From Halomonas halophila (GTDB taxonomy: Bacteria > Pseudomonadota > Gammaproteobacteria > Pseudomonadales > Halomonadaceae): a stretch of DNA of 8,657 nt. The notes beneath the pieces were generated by a model. The model worked only from the letters and a program-made list of their open reading frames with translations. It was not told the DNA's origin and searched no databases. Every line of letters begins with the position of its first letter. Positions within the stretch are counted from its first letter, which is position 1. The stretch is taken from positions 9,929 to 18,585 of the forward strand of contig DJIP01000109.1 of NCBI GenBank assembly GCA_002433675.1, read 5' to 3'. Position numbers and translations under genes: made by a program. This document shows positions 6,839-8,657 of the stretch, piece after piece.

Positions 6839-8657
<1,819 letters not shown>

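Overview
This window is a GC-rich stretch of a gammaproteobacterial chromosome. The gene order mltG, tmk, holB, TatD-family nuclease and DUF1285, together with the base composition and the look of the proteins, suggests a Halomonas-like member of the Halomonadaceae. That placement is an inference from style and gene order, not from a database match. I see no insertion sequence, phage gene, tRNA, rRNA or CRISPR array, and no clear sign of a new defence or mobile system. The content is mostly housekeeping.

Layout. Positions 1-84 hold the 3' end of an unrecognised plus-strand gene. A rho-independent terminator follows at 163-193. The 315-base gene-free stretch 85-399 holds that terminator and a weak candidate promoter near 243-270, and I see nothing else in it. 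A plus-strand sodium/dicarboxylate-type symporter occupies 400-1677. It ends facing a convergent minus-strand gene, with a long perfect hairpin (about 1764-1808) between them that probably stops transcription from both sides.

From 8657 down to 1872 everything is on the minus strand, in transcription order: mltG (partial), tmk, holB, a YcfH/TatD-type metal-dependent hydrolase, a DUF1285 protein, a UvrD-like SF1 helicase and a two-domain sulfurtransferase. tmk/holB overlap by 4 bases, and DUF1285/helicase share one base, so both pairs look translationally coupled. The gaps holB-tatD (107 bases), tatD-DUF1285 (95 bases) and helicase-sulfurtransferase (174 bases) are larger, so the block may be several transcripts.

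How the genes relate: Tmk makes dTDP for DNA synthesis, HolB is the delta-prime clamp-loader subunit, the TatD-family protein is a probable DNase/phosphoesterase, and the helicase is a probable DNA-repair translocase, so the core is DNA metabolism. MltG trims nascent peptidoglycan glycan strands.

The points most worth a second look are: (1) the symporter keeps the acidic-substrate residues of the glutamate-transporter family but has Lys and Asn at two cation-site positions; (2) a 24-base tandem repeat spans the tatD stop codon, which is the first codon of one repeat unit; (3) a Gln/Glu-rich 36-base duplication sits inside the catalytic domain of the sulfurtransferase; (4) no pilZ gene lies between holB and tatD.
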